Of a DNA stretch of 64,000 nt, positions 17,610 through 27,577 are shown piece after piece. The position numbers and the translations under genes were made by a program. The stretch covers positions 1,746,117 through 1,810,116 of the forward strand of contig NZ_CP013251.1 of NCBI RefSeq assembly GCF_001583435.1, given 5' to 3'. The stretch is from Endozoicomonas montiporae CL-33 (GTDB taxonomy: Bacteria > Pseudomonadota > Gammaproteobacteria > Pseudomonadales > Endozoicomonadaceae). Below the pieces are notes generated by a model. It was not told where the DNA came from. It ran no database searches and saw nothing but the letters and a program-made list of their open reading frames with translations. The stretch's first letter is position 1, and each line of letters opens with the position of its first letter.

Positions 17610-19336
17610 TGCCTGTCAGAAAACCTCAGAAAATTCGCAGCGAATTCTGGCTGTCATGCACCCATCGCAGCTGAATTCTACTGTTATGGCAAGTAGAGGC
17701 TATTTTTTGTACTCAGCAGCGTGAAGTAAAAGCAAAAATGCCACTTCTGAAGCGTGCAAAACCCTCATGCCAGGCGTGATAAAACAAAAACTGACCGGTA
17801 GCTGGCTGAAAAGCTATTGACGATCTCTGGTCAGAAGAAGTTTGCCCAACCGTTTCAGATTGCCGGCAACAACAGCCAGTGCAACGTATCGCTTAAAGCC
17901 CTCAATGCCTTTATCCGGACACTTATCGAGGCCGTTGGATTCCAATGCATTTATATCCGACTCCACGGCTGAGTGTTTTCTTTTTGCCCGGATAAATTCC
18001 AGATGGGTTTCACGCTTTTTGTCACTGGCTGACAGTCTGCCTTTCTTGGGCAGAACCGGACGTTCAAGAAGAGCTTCCAACTTCTCAAGATTGTCCGGGC
18101 TCCAGAAACCCTTGTCGTAGCTCACCTGATTCAATGCTGGAAACCGCTTTTTAGCATCTTCTGCCATAGGTACAGTAACCTGGTCGTCTGTTTGCTTTTG
18201 CATGACCTGATGATGCAAAGTAAAACCAAATTGATCCTGTAGCACGCAAACTCGTAGCCCCAGTTCTACCGGTGTACCGGCCTTGCCTTTGCTGATCCAC
18301 TCGGTGTGTGGTTCAAAAATCGAGAATATCTTCTCGCTATGGGGAATCTGTTCGTGCTCAATAACTCGCCGGTAAATCAGAGCTATCTGGTGCTTGCCGT
18401 GAGCAATGTGGTATTTGAGATTTTCCAGCCTTGGTTCATCGGGTTGTTTCTTCACCAACAAAGACAAGGTCACTTCCGCCTTGTGCAGAACGGCGCTGCT
18501 GTACTTGATGTACTCAACATGAGCCATCTCAATATCGTGCTGTCGCAGGCGCTTTTTCAGCTCACAGGAAGCGCCGGAGTGTTTCAGGTTCCGCGCTTTG
18601 TGGTAACGCTTACGGTGTTGATTCTTGAGATATTCACGCTGGCGCCACCCCGGAAGCTGGTATTGTTCAGCAAGGGTTGATGCAAACTCGATACTTTTAC
18701 GGCAAGCATCGCTCAACAGGCTGATATCCGTAGGGAAGTGGACATCGGTTTTAACTACGAACGAATCGGCACGGCCATGTAACGGTTCGTCTTTTTTTTA
18801 ACCAGCATATGGCCTGCTGCCACGACGACCTGATTGATCTGATCGAGAATTTCAGGGGTGAAGTGGCTGATATTATCCTGCAATGTCTGTATATGGTAAG
18901 AGCGCGTACAGTAAGGACCGTGGCCAAGCATTTGTCTAAGAGAACCATGTTCATTGGCAAGCTCTCTCAGACGGTCGTAGTCGCAGTTAGTAACCAAACG
19001 AAGTGTGCCAAGCACCAGTATTTTCCAGAACTCCATACCGGGACGACCATTGTTCTGGTCAGTGGTGGTCATGGTATCGAGTACCTGAAAAACCTGATTA
19101 CGCAGTTCGATATTTGTCCATATGTGCTGTAAAGCCCGCAATAGCCGGGGAATATCGTCCCTCGATTTGGCGTCGAAGGTGATGGCAGAGATATCAATCT
19201 CTCCCAGCTGCATTTGTGGGTTGATGGTTTGGCGCATAAATTGAGAAAAACAGCCTGTTTTGGGAAATCTTCATGAACTATATGGGGCTGCAGGCTTCTG
19301 TATTCAAGTGCTTGAGGGTTTCCGGACAGGCACTAT
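17607..19336 (-). mobile_element. Insertion sequence with TAGTGCCTGTC ends (about 1.73 kb)
   Basis: The left end TAGTGCCTGTCAGAAAACC and the complement of TAGTGCCTGTCCGGAAACC on the right bracket a disrupted transposase. The family is probably one of those not assigned to a main IS group; I cannot name it with certainty. It is inserted between the DET-repeat gene and another transposase remnant. Confidence 0.78.
17814..19237 (-). pseudogene. DDE transposase, frameshift at an A9 run
   Basis: The N-terminal frame (19237-18755) reads MRQTINPQMQLGEID, GRPGMEFWKILVLGTLRL and LTPEILD-like FTPEILDQINQVVV, ending after L-V-K-K-K. The C-terminal frame resumes at once with D-E-P-L-H-G-R-A-D-S-F-V-V (first Asp), then YDKGFWSPDN (second Asp) and SDINALESNGLDKC (catalytic Glu), to the stop at 17814. 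The break is a run of nine A near 18793; a one-base change restores the frame. Order and motifs fit a single ~475-aa transposase. Confidence 0.75.
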
Positions 19337-19858
19337 ATACGACACAAATTCGATAAGCATTTTGTCATGGCCAGCAAGTCAAACCGGAAGGTTTCGCTGA
19401 GTGAGGAAGATATAAGTCAGGGGCGTTCACAGCGTATAGATTCCATTGACTTCTCAGAAGAAAAGCCCATCAAAGGCTGGATTGCAGGCGTGGACTTCCC
19501 CGTTCTGCTGTTCCGGCAGGTCTTTACAAACAAAGATGGCAGCAAGGGCATTCTCTATCTGATATGCAGTGATCTTGAGTGTGACGCAGAGGCTTTGAAG
19601 GCGATCTACAAAAAACGGTGGAAAGTTGAAGTCTTCCATAAAACACTCAAATCTAATGCGTCAATGGCCAAGTCACCGACTTATACAGTTTTGACGCAGA
19701 GTAATCATCTGTTTATGTCGATATATTCGGCATTTCGTCTCGAGGTGCTGGCTAATAAGCTTGATTTAAACCATTTTGAGTTGCGGGCAAAGCTTTATCT
19801 TACTGCATTGAAATCATCGTTCCAGAAACTTCAGTTGATGAAGGGGTGCGTAACATGA
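19337..19858 (+). pseudogene. Transposase C-terminal remnant (IS701/DDE_5-like)
   Basis: The open frame runs from the right end of the neighbouring IS without its own start: F-D-K-H-F-V-M-A-S-K-S-N-R-K-V, then FRQVFTNKDGSKGILYLICS and IYKKRWKVEVFHKTLKSNA, the Y..RW.VE.F.K signature with the catalytic Glu. About 170 codons remain. The 5' part was removed when the IS at 17607-19336 arrived or by later deletion. The family name is tentative. Confidence 0.65.
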
Positions 19859-19887
19859 GTTAATTTAATTGACCAGCTATTTACAGG

Positions 19888-19905
19888 CACCACTTTAAAG
19901 TGGTG
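19888..19905. terminator. Perfect 18-bp palindrome after the transposase remnant
   Basis: CACCACTTTAAAGTGGTG folds into a compact hairpin. It has no T-run, so it may be an IS-end structure rather than a terminator. Confidence 0.4.
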
Positions 19906-19977
19906 TCCATGTCAAAATCATAAGCATTAAAAGGTGCAAGTATCTACTCTTTGAGCTGCTCTGACTTTACATCTTGA

Positions 19978-20268
19978 TCAACTGATATGTGTCATCTCAT
20001 TCACAGAAAACTGTGCTACAGCTCCTTCTGTTACCTCCATGAAGCCTTTAAAGTGAGCGCTATCCAGATGACTCTGGAGTGATTCGTGATTTTTCCAGTT
20101 TTCAAAAACCAAAAAATGAGCTGAATTATTATTATCCTGATGCAAGTCGTAACTGATGCAACCATCCTCAGTACGAGTAATATCGACCAATTTCTGTAAC
20201 TCCCCTTTAACCTCTTCAACCTTACTGTCACAGGCTATGACATTGGCAACTATAGTCAGTTTTGTCAT
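19978..20268 (-). CDS. Antibiotic biosynthesis monooxygenase (ABM) domain protein, YgiN-like
   Basis: A 96-aa single-domain protein of the dimeric alpha/beta-barrel ABM fold. Matching features are the start LTIVANVIACDSKVEEVKGEL, the motif TRTEDGCISYDLHQD and FLVFENWKNHESLQSHLDSAHF, where His and Trp shape the active pocket in YgiN-type quinol monooxygenases. Members oxidise quinols or act in detoxification without a cofactor; the substrate here is unknown. The stop is at 19978 and the ATG at 20268 follows AGGAG. It stands alone on the minus strand, divergent from the TldD-like gene at 20433 with 164 bp between them. Confidence 0.85.
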   Translation of the reverse strand: MTKLTIVANVIACDSKVEEVKGELQKLVDITRTEDGCISYDLHQDNNNSAHFLVFENWKNHESLQSHLDSAHFKGFMEVTEGAVAQFSVNEMTHIS

Positions 20269-20432
20269 AAAGTCTCCTCAGCATCATCAACGACTTAAAT
20301 AACAGAAATAATAGCTGTTCCATGATCGCACATCGACTTTATAATCAAATCATATTCTCAAAGCCTGACATGCTATATCTTTTCCATGAGTGGGCATTTT
20401 CAGAGGCATCATAAACTCAGGATTATCAAATA

Positions 20433-21818
20433 ATGACCGTTAAAGACCACCCCATTCCAAACTTCTCCGACCGTTCGCTCTACACTGAGCTGCGTCTTCA
20501 GGAAAACTGGAAGCAAACGCTGCAACTGACTAACGGTGATGTCACCAGCAACTCGGTCGAAACCGTCAGCGGTGCTTCAGCCAGAGTTTGTGATCAGGGA
20601 CAGTGGGGCTTCGCTTCACTGCCGGAAATAACCAGCGAGGCCATTAAAGCGGTTCTGCAGGAAGCAAGTAACAATGCTGCCTTTCTCGCGCGTCATCAGG
20701 GGCAATCATCCAGCAGCTTGTCTGAATCTACGTTCTCTGTGAAGAAAGACCTCTCCAGCCGTTTACCTGCAACATCACTGGAGCAACGACTGACTTTTCT
20801 GAAAACACTGGATCAATACATTCTGGACCACTGCCCGAACCTTGAAAGCCGGATCCTTCGATTGCACCTGGAAACCATCAGCAAACGAATTCAAACCAGT
20901 ACCGGCTCGGAAGGCTTCACCTGCGTCCCCAGAACCGTCCTGTATATCTATCTGACCATTAACAACGATCAGCTAGAGCCAGTGGAGCTGATGCACAGTA
21001 TCAGTGAACGGGGAGAATATCAGGATGTTTTCACGGAACCCTCCAGCCTGTTTGACGACATTGACAATCTATATCAGCAACTGTTGGATAAAAAAGAAGC
21101 GATTCCAGCCAAAGCAGGTTATAAAGACGTTATTCTGGCTTCAGAACTGTCCGGTTTACTGGCTCACGAGGCCATCGGCCATCCAACAGAAGCAGATCTG
21201 GTGATGGCAGGTTCCGTTGCGGCAGAGCTGCAGGGCAAGCAGGTCGCCAGCCCGCTGATCAGCATGATGGACTTTGCTCACTCCTACCGGGATGAAACCC
21301 TGCCCGTTCCTGTTTTTATTGATGATGAAGGCAGCGAACCGGAAGATGCAGTATTGATAGATCAGGGCAAACTGACCGAGTTCATGCACAATCGCTACAG
21401 TGCAGCTCAGCTCGGGCAACCGCTCTCAGGCAACGCCCGGGCCTTTAAATACTTTGACGAACCGCTGATTCGTATGCGCAACACCGCTATTCTGCCCGGC
21501 AATGACAAGCTGGAAGATATGATTGCCTCCATTGACGACGGTTACTACCTGATTAAAAGCAACAATGGTGAAGCCGATGCCACTGCCGAGTTTATGTTTG
21601 GTGTTACCCTTGGTTACGAAATAAAAAATGGAAAACTGGGGCGCGCCATTGAAGACACCACCATTTCCGGCATGGCTTTTGACGTATTAAACACAGTCAC
21701 CATGGTGTCCAATGACCTGCATTGGGAATGCTCCGGCTACTGTGGCAAAAAACAAGTCATTCCTGTCGCCTGTGGCGGCCCAGCCATAAAGTGCAAAGTG
21801 CATATTGGTGGGGAATGA
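20433..21818 (+). CDS. TldD/PmbA family metallopeptidase, TldD-like subunit
   Basis: TldD and TldE (PmbA) form a heterodimeric metallopeptidase that degrades unfolded peptides and matures modified peptides such as microcins. This 461-aa protein carries the zinc motif HExxxH as HEAIGH at residues 245-250, in LLAHEAIGHPTEADLV. Further family motifs are GNARAFKYFDEPLIRMRNT and the C-terminal SGYCGKKQVIPVACGGPAIK. The partner-like gene is at 22828, in the same direction but separated by an opposing gene. The sequence differs from standard enterobacterial TldD (HEGVGH), so this is probably a paralogous pair. The metal site implies it is the catalytic subunit. Confidence 0.88.
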   Translation: MTVKDHPIPNFSDRSLYTELRLQENWKQTLQLTNGDVTSNSVETVSGASARVCDQGQWGFASLPEITSEAIKAVLQEASNNAAFLARHQGQSSSSLSESTFSVKKDLSSRLPATSLEQRLTFLKTLDQYILDHCPNLESRILRLHLETISKRIQTSTGSEGFTCVPRTVLYIYLTINNDQLEPVELMHSISERGEYQDVFTEPSSLFDDIDNLYQQLLDKKEAIPAKAGYKDVILASELSGLLAHEAIGHPTEADLVMAGSVAAELQGKQVASPLISMMDFAHSYRDETLPVPVFIDDEGSEPEDAVLIDQGKLTEFMHNRYSAAQLGQPLSGNARAFKYFDEPLIRMRNTAILPGNDKLEDMIASIDDGYYLIKSNNGEADATAEFMFGVTLGYEIKNGKLGRAIEDTTISGMAFDVLNTVTMVSNDLHWECSGYCGKKQVIPVACGGPAIKCKVHIGGE

Positions 21819-21852
21819 CCCTATCTGGAAGCTGAAACTTCTAAAATAAAGG

Positions 21853-22581
21853 CTATTGTTTGGAACCGGGAAACACTTTGGAAAATGCTCTTTGGAAAAA
21901 TTCTTTGACAACTATTCCTGATAACGTTGTCGATTCTTTGAAGGTGCTTTCAGTAAGGGTGGGCGGTATATAACTTGTAGTCCTGTAAGTAATCGTTCCA
22001 GAGTCCTGAGGTAGTTGCACATCGATCGCTCTGGAACTCTCTCCGGGACGACTGACAGGTTGAATATCAACCCCAAGGGTAATGTTCGTTGGCCAGATGT
22101 TCATCCGGACAAACTGGTTGTGACTATTAAACTCTATTGTGCCGGTTATTATCTGATTCATAACTCTCTGGTTATGATATTCGATATCGTAGACTCTACC
22201 GCCCCCGCCATCCTGCCTGAATGAAAGACAATGAAACACAGGGTAAAGTGGATACCCGCTCATAGTGATAACCGGTAAGCTCGGCATGAAGAAAAGCCAG
22301 TTCGGGTCTGCCGGTTCAGAATAGTCATTTAGATGCATAGCACTGCCTGTGAAGTGATTACTGCTAAATTGCAACCCCAAAAAAGAGCCCGTTGTTATCT
22401 GATAGTCCCGAGCATCCAATTCTGTGTCAGGGTCTGTTGAGACGATCAGGTGACTGACAGGCGGGCTTTCTTGCGATCCGACCATGATTTTAAATGCTTG
22501 CTCACCAAAAGTGAGCATTGGCATAAACAATAAAGCAAAGAAAAATACTGTTTTCACAGCTTCCACACCTGTCTTCCTCAA
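21853..22581 (-). CDS. Exported protein of unknown function (242 aa)
   Basis: A hydrophobic N-terminus (VKTVFFFALLFMPMLTFGEQ) is a signal peptide cleaved near TFG|EQ. The remainder is beta-rich, with no cysteine pairs and no motif I recognise. It is convergent with the TldD-like gene (34 bp between stops) and sits between it and the PmbA-like gene, breaking what is usually an adjacent pair. It could be a late insertion. Confidence 0.62.
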   Translation of the reverse strand: MRKTGVEAVKTVFFFALLFMPMLTFGEQAFKIMVGSQESPPVSHLIVSTDPDTELDARDYQITTGSFLGLQFSSNHFTGSAMHLNDYSEPADPNWLFFMPSLPVITMSGYPLYPVFHCLSFRQDGGGGRVYDIEYHNQRVMNQIITGTIEFNSHNQFVRMNIWPTNITLGVDIQPVSRPGESSRAIDVQLPQDSGTITYRTTSYIPPTLTESTFKESTTLSGIVVKEFFQRAFSKVFPGSKQ

Positions 22582-22827
22582 GGTCAGTCATTATTAATGA
22601 GCCATGTGGCTTATAGAAAGGAGCCTTGCTACCAATCAATCCGATGAAAGATTTAAATGCAGGCAATATTTTGTAAAAAGCAATGCATCATTAACGGATA
22701 CAGCTTCATTGGCGTGCCCTGAAAAGTTAATTCTATTTTTAAGCGGATAAAGTATAGTGCAGACTGTGAATGGAATGGTTTGGTCAATATACATCGTCTG
22801 AACTATCTTTTAAGGCTTCAATAGAAA

Positions 22828-24123
22828 ATGAACCAAGACTCTTATTCTCATTATCTGGATTACGCACAGAAAAAGCTGCAACAGGTTGGCTTTGAAAAAA
22901 GCCTGTGCTCACTCTCCAGCGACTACAAACAAGAACTTAATGTTGAAAACGGCGTCATTACGCTACTGCGCAGCGGCAGTGACAGAGAGCTCTACCTCAG
23001 CGGGATCATTGACCGAAAGAAAGCATCACTGTCGATTAACGACCTGAGCCACAGTCGCATTGATTCAGCAATTACAGAACTTCTGCACATGGCCAGAGGC
23101 TCTGAGGCAGACGATGCCTATGACATTGCTCCGGCACAACCGGCCGGTGTTTTTACTGCCGGGCCACAGCAGGCAGACCTTGATGCAATGTACGACAGCC
23201 TTAGTTCGTTTCTGACCTATCTGAAACGCCACCACCCGGATATTGTTATGACCGAGTGTTCGCTGGATTACACCCGCACTCACTCCAGAATGGTGAACAG
23301 CAATGGTATAGATTTCACTGAAACCCGTGGTAATTATAATGGCTCCGCGATGTTTAATGCGAAAGACGACCATGGCATTACCTCTCTGAACTATACCGGC
23401 TTCATGACGTTCAACCTCGACCAGCCATTCCATCAGTTTGGCTCCATTGAACAACTGCTCCGAAGCGCTGAAGCCGAACTCAGAGCCAGACCTTTACCAG
23501 CAAAGTTTACCGGTGATCTGATTATTACCCCGGACGCCATGGATGATTTTATCGGCTTTCTTATTGGCTCGGTGACGGATGGCCCGATGATTGCCAACAC
23601 CTCACTGTATAAAGACCAACTGCACAAGCCTGTCACCAGTCATTGCCTGACCCTGAAAAGCCTGCCACTGGATGCCAACATGCCCAATGGTTACCCTTTC
23701 ACCAGCGATGGCTTTAAAGCGGCCAATATGACCCTGCTTAACAACGGCGTTCTGGAAAGCTTTCTGTTGACCGATTACGGAGCCAGAAAAACCGGTCAGA
23801 AAAGAGCAGTTAACGAAGGAGGCTGCATGGTTCTGGAGCCGGGCGATCAGCCCTTGGCAGAGATGATTGCCAGTACCGAAGAGGGCGTTCTGCTTGGCCG
23901 TTTGTCCGCAGGCGCCCCGGCAGACAAGGGAGACTTTTCCGGGATTGCCAAAAACAGCTACTACATTAAAGATGGCGAGATACAGTTCCCACTGACTGAA
24001 ACAATGGTATCTGGCAATATGGCAGCCATTTTAAAAAGCATTTCAGACGTATCAAAAGAGGTGGTGGATTTTGGTGACTGCCGCTATCCGTGGTTAAAGG
24101 CAAAGACTGTGAATTTTTCCTGA
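22828..24123 (+). CDS. TldD/PmbA family protein, PmbA/TldE-like subunit
   Basis: A 431-aa partner of the TldD-like protein. It lacks HExxxH and carries the TldE-type elements: N-terminal YKQELNVENGVITLLRSG, the middle segment TGDLIITPDAMDDFIGFLIG, and the C-terminal NSYYIKDGEIQFPLTETMVSGN. TldE subunits are non-catalytic and shape the substrate tunnel. The gene follows a 246-bp gap after the opposing 21853-22581 gene and so must have its own promoter. It converges on the SEC-C gene at a strong hairpin. Confidence 0.87.
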   Translation: MNQDSYSHYLDYAQKKLQQVGFEKSLCSLSSDYKQELNVENGVITLLRSGSDRELYLSGIIDRKKASLSINDLSHSRIDSAITELLHMARGSEADDAYDIAPAQPAGVFTAGPQQADLDAMYDSLSSFLTYLKRHHPDIVMTECSLDYTRTHSRMVNSNGIDFTETRGNYNGSAMFNAKDDHGITSLNYTGFMTFNLDQPFHQFGSIEQLLRSAEAELRARPLPAKFTGDLIITPDAMDDFIGFLIGSVTDGPMIANTSLYKDQLHKPVTSHCLTLKSLPLDANMPNGYPFTSDGFKAANMTLLNNGVLESFLLTDYGARKTGQKRAVNEGGCMVLEPGDQPLAEMIASTEEGVLLGRLSAGAPADKGDFSGIAKNSYYIKDGEIQFPLTETMVSGNMAAILKSISDVSKEVVDFGDCRYPWLKAKTVNFS

Positions 24124-24161
24124 CCGGAAGCAGGGCAGGAACAGACCAGAAACAGAAAGGA

Positions 24162-24182
24162 GGGGGATAAAGCTTATCCCCC
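24162..24182. terminator. Bidirectional hairpin between convergent genes
   Basis: GGGGGATAA and TTATCCCCC pair around a three-base loop. It separates the PmbA-like gene from the SEC-C gene. There is no clear T-run on either side, but position and stem strength fit a terminator. Confidence 0.6.
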
Positions 24183-24198
24183 ACTCATCATTACGCAA

Positions 24199-24528
24199 TT
24201 ACGCACAACACTTCTTGTACTTTTTACCACTACCACAGATGCAAGGGTCGTTGCGGCCCGGTGTTTTGTCCACAACAGTGGTTTTTGGAGTGTTCTGCAA
24301 AACTTCCAGATCAACCAGGTTTTCTTCCTTCTCTTCGTTCAGCTCAATATCCACAATCCAGCCATTTTCACTGAAAATGGTCTGAATCTCTCTGAATCGC
24401 TCTTCAGTCTGAACCACAACACTGGCCGGGTTCTTCTCGGTACCCAGTTTGGCGGTTTTCTTACGCTCGAAACCACGGTTGAACTTGTCAGCCTGGTTCA
24501 TCAGTCGGTTGCCATCAGTATAAAGCAT
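24199..24528 (-). CDS. SEC-C metal-binding motif protein (PBPRA1643-like)
   Basis: A 109-aa protein ending with the SEC-C zinc motif [14 protein letters not shown], identical in layout to the SecA C-terminal zinc finger. The upstream sequence ([26 protein letters not shown] and then KPTT-like [15 protein letters not shown]) matches a small family known from Vibrio and Photobacterium. Its function is unknown; SEC-C motifs bind zinc and often contact ribosomes or SecB. ATG 24528 is weakly supplied with a ribosome site (GGTGG); an in-frame ATG ten codons later is possible. Confidence 0.85.
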   Translation of the reverse strand: MLYTDGNRLMNQADKFNRGFERKKTAKLGTEKNPASVVVQTEERFREIQTIFSENGWIVDIELNEEKEENLVDLEVLQNTPKTTVVDKTPGRNDPCICGSGKKYKKCCA

Positions 24529-24854
24529 GAATAACCACCATCCACATCAATTAAAAAACGGTTATCAACAGAGACACAAAGGCACTTCAGGAGTCAACCT
24601 AAGGTGTTTTCGTTGATCAGAACCGACCTAATTTACTTGATTTACCAGCATTAAGCCAATAAATCCGGAAAAACACAGCCGCTATTCAGCCTCAATGCAG
24701 GCCGCTCAGACGCTGTTCAATTAAAGTCAGGAAGTAAATAAACACTCAGACCAGTATCAGCTGGTCTATCTTTATCTCTTTTATTTTTCTCTTAAAAAGA
24801 AAACCTACACGGGCTGCTTCAGCCAGAGATAACGAGAAACACAGGAGAGGATGA
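24529..24854. other. Intergenic region with one hairpin
   Basis: A divergent region between the SEC-C gene and the M1-like lipoprotein. AGACCAG and CTGGTCT (24748-24767) pair around six bases and are followed by a T-rich run, so a terminator or attenuator ahead of the lipoprotein gene is possible. No other structure is seen. Confidence 0.45.
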
Positions 24855-27497
24855 ATGCTCAGGTACTGCCTAACTCTGCTCTGCACAGTCGCCATCAGTG
24901 CTGCATTACTGGTCGGGATGGCAGGCTGTCAGTCTTCCAGCGGCCCTGAGCAGCCTGCCCGCAAGGTTCAGATCAGCCCTTCGGAACCATTCCTGAGCCA
25001 GACTCAGGCACAACAACGCAAAGCGATGATTCGTCAGGTCAGCTACGATGTGTACTTTGACCTTACTAACAGCGATGCGCCCGAATACACCGGACGAGTG
25101 GCAATACATCTGGATATGCACTCCGTCAACAAGCCCTTGGCTATCGATTTCCAACAGGGGCAAATTCACCGGTTGCTGGTTAACGGCACCTCTCAGACCC
25201 CAGACTATAACAACCAGTTTCTCACCCTGCCGCGCAATCTTTTAGCCACCGGTGAAAACACCGTCGAGATTGAATTCAGTCATCCATTCAGCGAGAACAA
25301 CAGCGGACTGGCCACTTACACAGACCCTGAAGATAAGCTTCGCTACCTTTATACCCAACCGGGCTTATACGCTACCAGCCAGATACTGCCGGTGTTTGAC
25401 CAACCCGATATCAAGGCCAGCTACAAACTAACCGTTAAAGCCCCCGCCCAGTGGCAGGTGGTTACCCAGTCCCGGAAGCGACAGGCCATTGGTGGCGGGC
25501 CTGAACGCTGGTGGTATTTTCCGGAAACCCGGGCCATCAGCCCTCATGCCTTCTCACTGTTTGCCGGACCTTTCAAAACTTGGCGGCATGAACAGGATCA
25601 GATACCGGTTCGTCTGCTTGTTCGTCAGTCATTCGGTCACGAACAGGCACCTCAAACACTCTTTACCAGCATTGATCACGCCCTGAACTATTATCAGCAA
25701 TACTTTGAGCAAGCTTACCCGTACTTCAAGTACGACATGATTGCACTGCCCGTTAATGGTGTGAACACAGACCTGATCTCCGCCAATGTGGTTCTGAATG
25801 AGCAAAACTTGTTGCCACAGCATTCAGCAGACCTGCCCGAAACCATTCAACACCTGCTTGAACATCTGGCACACAGCTGGATTGGAGGCAGCGTTAGCCC
25901 TGAATGGTGGTCTGACCAATGGCTCTGGAACGGACTCGCAAGATATCTCTCTTATCAGGCTATGGCTCACCCCGATGGCAAAAACAGCGTGAATAGCTGG
26001 TCAATGTTTAATACCCGGGTCAAACAGCCTGCCTATCTATATGATCAGCTGCCTGCAGCACAGCCATTGCGGCATGACGTCAGCTTGAATATTCAGGCAA
26101 CCCGGAACCTTGATATTCGCACCAGCAAAGCTGCAGCCATTCTTCAACAGTTGCATCACCAGCTGGGAGACGACGCCTTTCGTCTGGCATTACAGCAATT
26201 AATGCAACAATACGCTGACAGAAGCACCGGAGCACAGACCTTTTTTAACCTGATCCAGACGACGTCAGGCCAGTCCTTGAAAAACTGGCAAAAACAGTGG
26301 CTGGACACCACTGGCGTGCCCACCCTTACAGCCTCTTATCAATGCAAAAAGGGCATACTGAACAGCCTGACCATTCAACAGGCCGAAGCCCGTAAACGCT
26401 CACAATCCGTAAATATAGGGCTATTCCGGAATAAACAGACATCACTCCAACGCTACCGGACTCTGCCGGTTGTTCTGGACAGCAAAACGACGCAGGTTGA
26501 CATACCCGGTCAACAGCCCTGCCCGGACTTTGTTTACCCCAATGTCGATGACAAAGGTTATGCACAGGTCAGGCTGAACGACGAATCATTAACAACCGTC
26601 CTAAAACTGTCGTTTAATGATGTTTTAATGCAAACCCTGATGGATTATCCGATCTATCAGCAACCTGCCAATCTTCAGGCCACGATAAAATACGCCACGA
26701 CCAGACTGCCGCAGGAAGACAACAGCCATCGATTGAAAAGCCAACTCTCTGAACTGACACAGCTGGCTGATCAACTGTTCCGGCTGAGGTCGGCTAACCC
26801 ATCGATGCAGGCTGCCAGTACACACTGGCTACAGGCTCTGGAAGAACTGGCGTGGCAACAGTTGAATATTGCTGAACCCGACAGTCCACAACAGAATCTC
26901 TGGTTTGATTTCTTTATTCATATGGCTCACTCCGACGACAGCGCCATGCAGTTAAAGCGACTGCTGCAAGGTCACTGGGAAATAGACGGCCTGACAATAA
27001 CGCCGTACAGACGCTGGACAATCCTTATACGACTGAACGCTTTCACCAGCAAGGCCGCAAAAGGCAGCTGGGAACTGGCTCGCCGGGAGTACCACAAAGA
27101 CCCCTCAGCCACGGCCACCATAATGTACGCAATGGCTGATGCCATTCGCCCGGATTCGCTGATCAAAAACCAGTGGCTTAATCGTCTGGATCAACTGAAC
27201 GCGCAAGAAGCTTTAGCAATCAGCCGTGTGCTGCTTCCCGCCACCCAGTACTCACTGGTTCCGGCTCTGAGGCAAAGCGTGTTTGCTGCACTGCGAAGCA
27301 ATGAGCCCGAAGTACCTTCTAATACATTGGACCAGATGATCAAACACCTGCTAAACGAATGCTCGGTTAACGGTGTCCAGCAACTTCAGTCATTCAGCAC
27401 TCAGAAAGCAATGGCACATCACCGTATAAGTATTGAGACACAGCTGCAGCAGGCAAAACACTGCCTGCAGCTGCCAAAGAGCGCTGTATTGAAATAA
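24855..27497 (+). CDS. M1 aminopeptidase-like lipoprotein with a lost zinc site (880 aa)
   Basis: The overall order matches aminopeptidase N (M1): an N-terminal beta domain (YDVYFDLTNSDAPEYTGRVAIHLDM), TQPGLYATSQILPVFDQPDIKASYKLTV, the catalytic-domain position and a long helical C-terminus. The zinc motif HExxH is replaced by EHLAH at residues 336-340. The third ligand, a Glu expected 19 residues after the second His (NEGFA), is Asn359 (WLWNGLARY). The GAMEN exopeptidase motif is also absent. The spacing is exact, so this is substitution rather than misalignment. The N-terminus is a lipoprotein signal with lipobox VGMAGC, and Gln at +2 suggests the outer membrane. AGGAG lies 7 nt before the ATG. 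It is probably a pseudoenzyme, perhaps binding peptides. Confidence 0.85.
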   Translation: MLRYCLTLLCTVAISAALLVGMAGCQSSSGPEQPARKVQISPSEPFLSQTQAQQRKAMIRQVSYDVYFDLTNSDAPEYTGRVAIHLDMHSVNKPLAIDFQQGQIHRLLVNGTSQTPDYNNQFLTLPRNLLATGENTVEIEFSHPFSENNSGLATYTDPEDKLRYLYTQPGLYATSQILPVFDQPDIKASYKLTVKAPAQWQVVTQSRKRQAIGGGPERWWYFPETRAISPHAFSLFAGPFKTWRHEQDQIPVRLLVRQSFGHEQAPQTLFTSIDHALNYYQQYFEQAYPYFKYDMIALPVNGVNTDLISANVVLNEQNLLPQHSADLPETIQHLLEHLAHSWIGGSVSPEWWSDQWLWNGLARYLSYQAMAHPDGKNSVNSWSMFNTRVKQPAYLYDQLPAAQPLRHDVSLNIQATRNLDIRTSKAAAILQQLHHQLGDDAFRLALQQLMQQYADRSTGAQTFFNLIQTTSGQSLKNWQKQWLDTTGVPTLTASYQCKKGILNSLTIQQAEARKRSQSVNIGLFRNKQTSLQRYRTLPVVLDSKTTQVDIPGQQPCPDFVYPNVDDKGYAQVRLNDESLTTVLKLSFNDVLMQTLMDYPIYQQPANLQATIKYATTRLPQEDNSHRLKSQLSELTQLADQLFRLRSANPSMQAASTHWLQALEELAWQQLNIAEPDSPQQNLWFDFFIHMAHSDDSAMQLKRLLQGHWEIDGLTITPYRRWTILIRLNAFTSKAAKGSWELARREYHKDPSATATIMYAMADAIRPDSLIKNQWLNRLDQLNAQEALAISRVLLPATQYSLVPALRQSVFAALRSNEPEVPSNTLDQMIKHLLNECSVNGVQQLQSFSTQKAMAHHRISIETQLQQAKHCLQLPKSAVLK

Positions 27498-27577
27498 ATA
27501 CTTGCCGATAGCCCCGTTATTCGGTGAACATAATGAGGTTGACCTTTATCAGGGATTGATAAGCGGGGGTCCTGCAA

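Noticed and set aside
17841..18120. Plus-strand 92-aa frame
   Set aside because: Antisense to the C-terminal half of the 17814-19237 transposase.
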